From Belliella pelovolcani (GTDB lineage Bacteria; Bacteroidota; Bacteroidia; Cytophagales; Cyclobacteriaceae): a stretch of 64,000 nucleotides of DNA. The translations under genes were made by a program, and so were the position numbers. The DNA lies in NCBI RefSeq assembly GCF_900156785.1, contig NZ_FTOP01000010.1, positions 1 to 64,000 of the forward strand, given 5' to 3'. Shown piece by piece: positions 63,649 through 64,000 of this stretch. The notes under the pieces are model-generated. The model was not told where the DNA came from, searched no databases, and saw nothing but the letters and a program-made list of their open reading frames with translations. The stretch's first letter is position 1. Each line of letters opens with the position of its first letter.

Positions 63649-64000
63649 TCACTTTCTGACCAATTTAACCTTATAAACTCTCAAAAAATCCTCTTCCTCT
63701 TCTACATTAGGACTCCTTTGCATCCACAGAAACCCATCGCCAGAAGCAAAGCCACTTGTGCTTACACCTTTCATAAATGGAATATTCCCAACTTGTATTA
63801 AACTCTCCTTTTCAAGAATTAACATTCCTTGGGACACCTCTTCAGCTGCTTTGGCATAAAGTCTTTCTGATTCTTCTTGATCTCCTGATTCCCAAAGTGC
63901 ATCAAGTTCTTTCATTATATTTTCTGGAATCCCTCCATAATAATGTAGGATAAGGTAATCATCCACTACATGGATATTTCTAATCGCAGGCGTACTTCCT
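63649..64000 (-). CDS. C-terminal part of an unidentified protein, cut by the window edge
   Basis: An open frame of about 117 codons enters from the right edge and ends at 63649. It includes TPAIRNIHVVDDYLILHYYGG, a helical NIMKELDALWESGDQEESERLYAKAAEEV segment, FMKGVSTSGFASGDGFLWMQRSPN and a C-terminal FLRVYKVKLVRK. The GTG near 63966 is not a convincing start because the frame continues upstream. The strand-turn pattern and the ending recall beta-propeller proteins of Bacteroidota, but that is only a guess. Confidence 0.55.
   Translation of the reverse strand, partial: GSTPAIRNIHVVDDYLILHYYGGIPENIMKELDALWESGDQEESERLYAKAAEEVSQGMLILEKESLIQVGNIPFMKGVSTSGFASGDGFLWMQRSPNVEEEEDFLRVYKVKLVRK

Overview
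The window looks like chromosomal DNA of a Bacteroidota member, most likely an aerobic marine or freshwater Cytophagales of the Cyclobacteriaceae kind. Four things support this. The bases are AT-rich. Promoters follow the Bacteroidota pattern TTTG/TTG - about 19 bp - TAnnTTTG; clear examples precede the rRNA operon, tRNA-Cys, rimO and actA. A complete alternative complex III (ActABCDEF) is joined to a caa3-type oxidase. Two-domain E1 dehydrogenase, GH97 and AddAB-type proteins typical of the phylum are present. The genus cannot be fixed from what is visible.

Layout. 1-510: the 5' end of a 16S rRNA gene (minus strand, running off the left edge) with its leader and two tandem promoters. 513-11193: scattered housekeeping and metabolic genes (DUF1080 lipoprotein, DEAD-box helicase, adenosine kinase, acetyltransferase, glycerophosphodiesterase, rimO), a short intergenic candidate small RNA near 7.8 kb, a metal-binding-domain/AraC fusion regulator and a fused E1 alpha-beta dehydrogenase. 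11220-18402: a glycan-initiation locus. Membrane dehydratase, acetyltransferase, phosphoglycosyl transferase and aminotransferase together match the PglF/D/C/E route to a bacillosamine-type sugar, and a WecA-like transferase and RmlA follow. 18441-25046: GH97 glucosidase with a LacI-like operator upstream, YciI-like protein, TlpA thioredoxin, Tex and AlkB. 25105-32080: the AddB and AddA repair nuclease/helicase genes, with an oppositely oriented RelE/ParE toxin-antitoxin pair between them. 32223-43809: FAD/Fe-S dehydrogenase, a small membrane protein, a YdcF-like protein, a large outer-membrane barrel protein and a large NtrY-like sensor kinase.

43884-60362 is the respiratory core. Reading on the minus strand from a near-consensus promoter at 60.4 kb come actA-F (quinol:cytochrome c reductase), oxidase subunits II and I, heme A synthase, heme O synthase, two subunit III paralogues and subunit IV, ending at a strong hairpin terminator at 45.4 kb. 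SCO, DUF420 and a small CxxC protein follow and probably serve copper insertion and oxidase assembly. This makes one roughly 15 kb transcription unit encoding electron transfer from quinol to oxygen plus its heme A supply.

60645-64000: tRNA-Cys with its own promoter and terminator, a two-gene IorAB-like molybdenum hydroxylase, and the C-terminus of an unidentified protein cut by the right edge.

No CRISPR array, complete insertion sequence or prophage was seen. The best candidates for something new are the small RNA near 7.8 kb, the long inverted repeat around the alkB promoter, the toxin-antitoxin pair lodged inside addBA, the HMA-AraC fusion regulator and the uncharacterised 1157-residue barrel protein.
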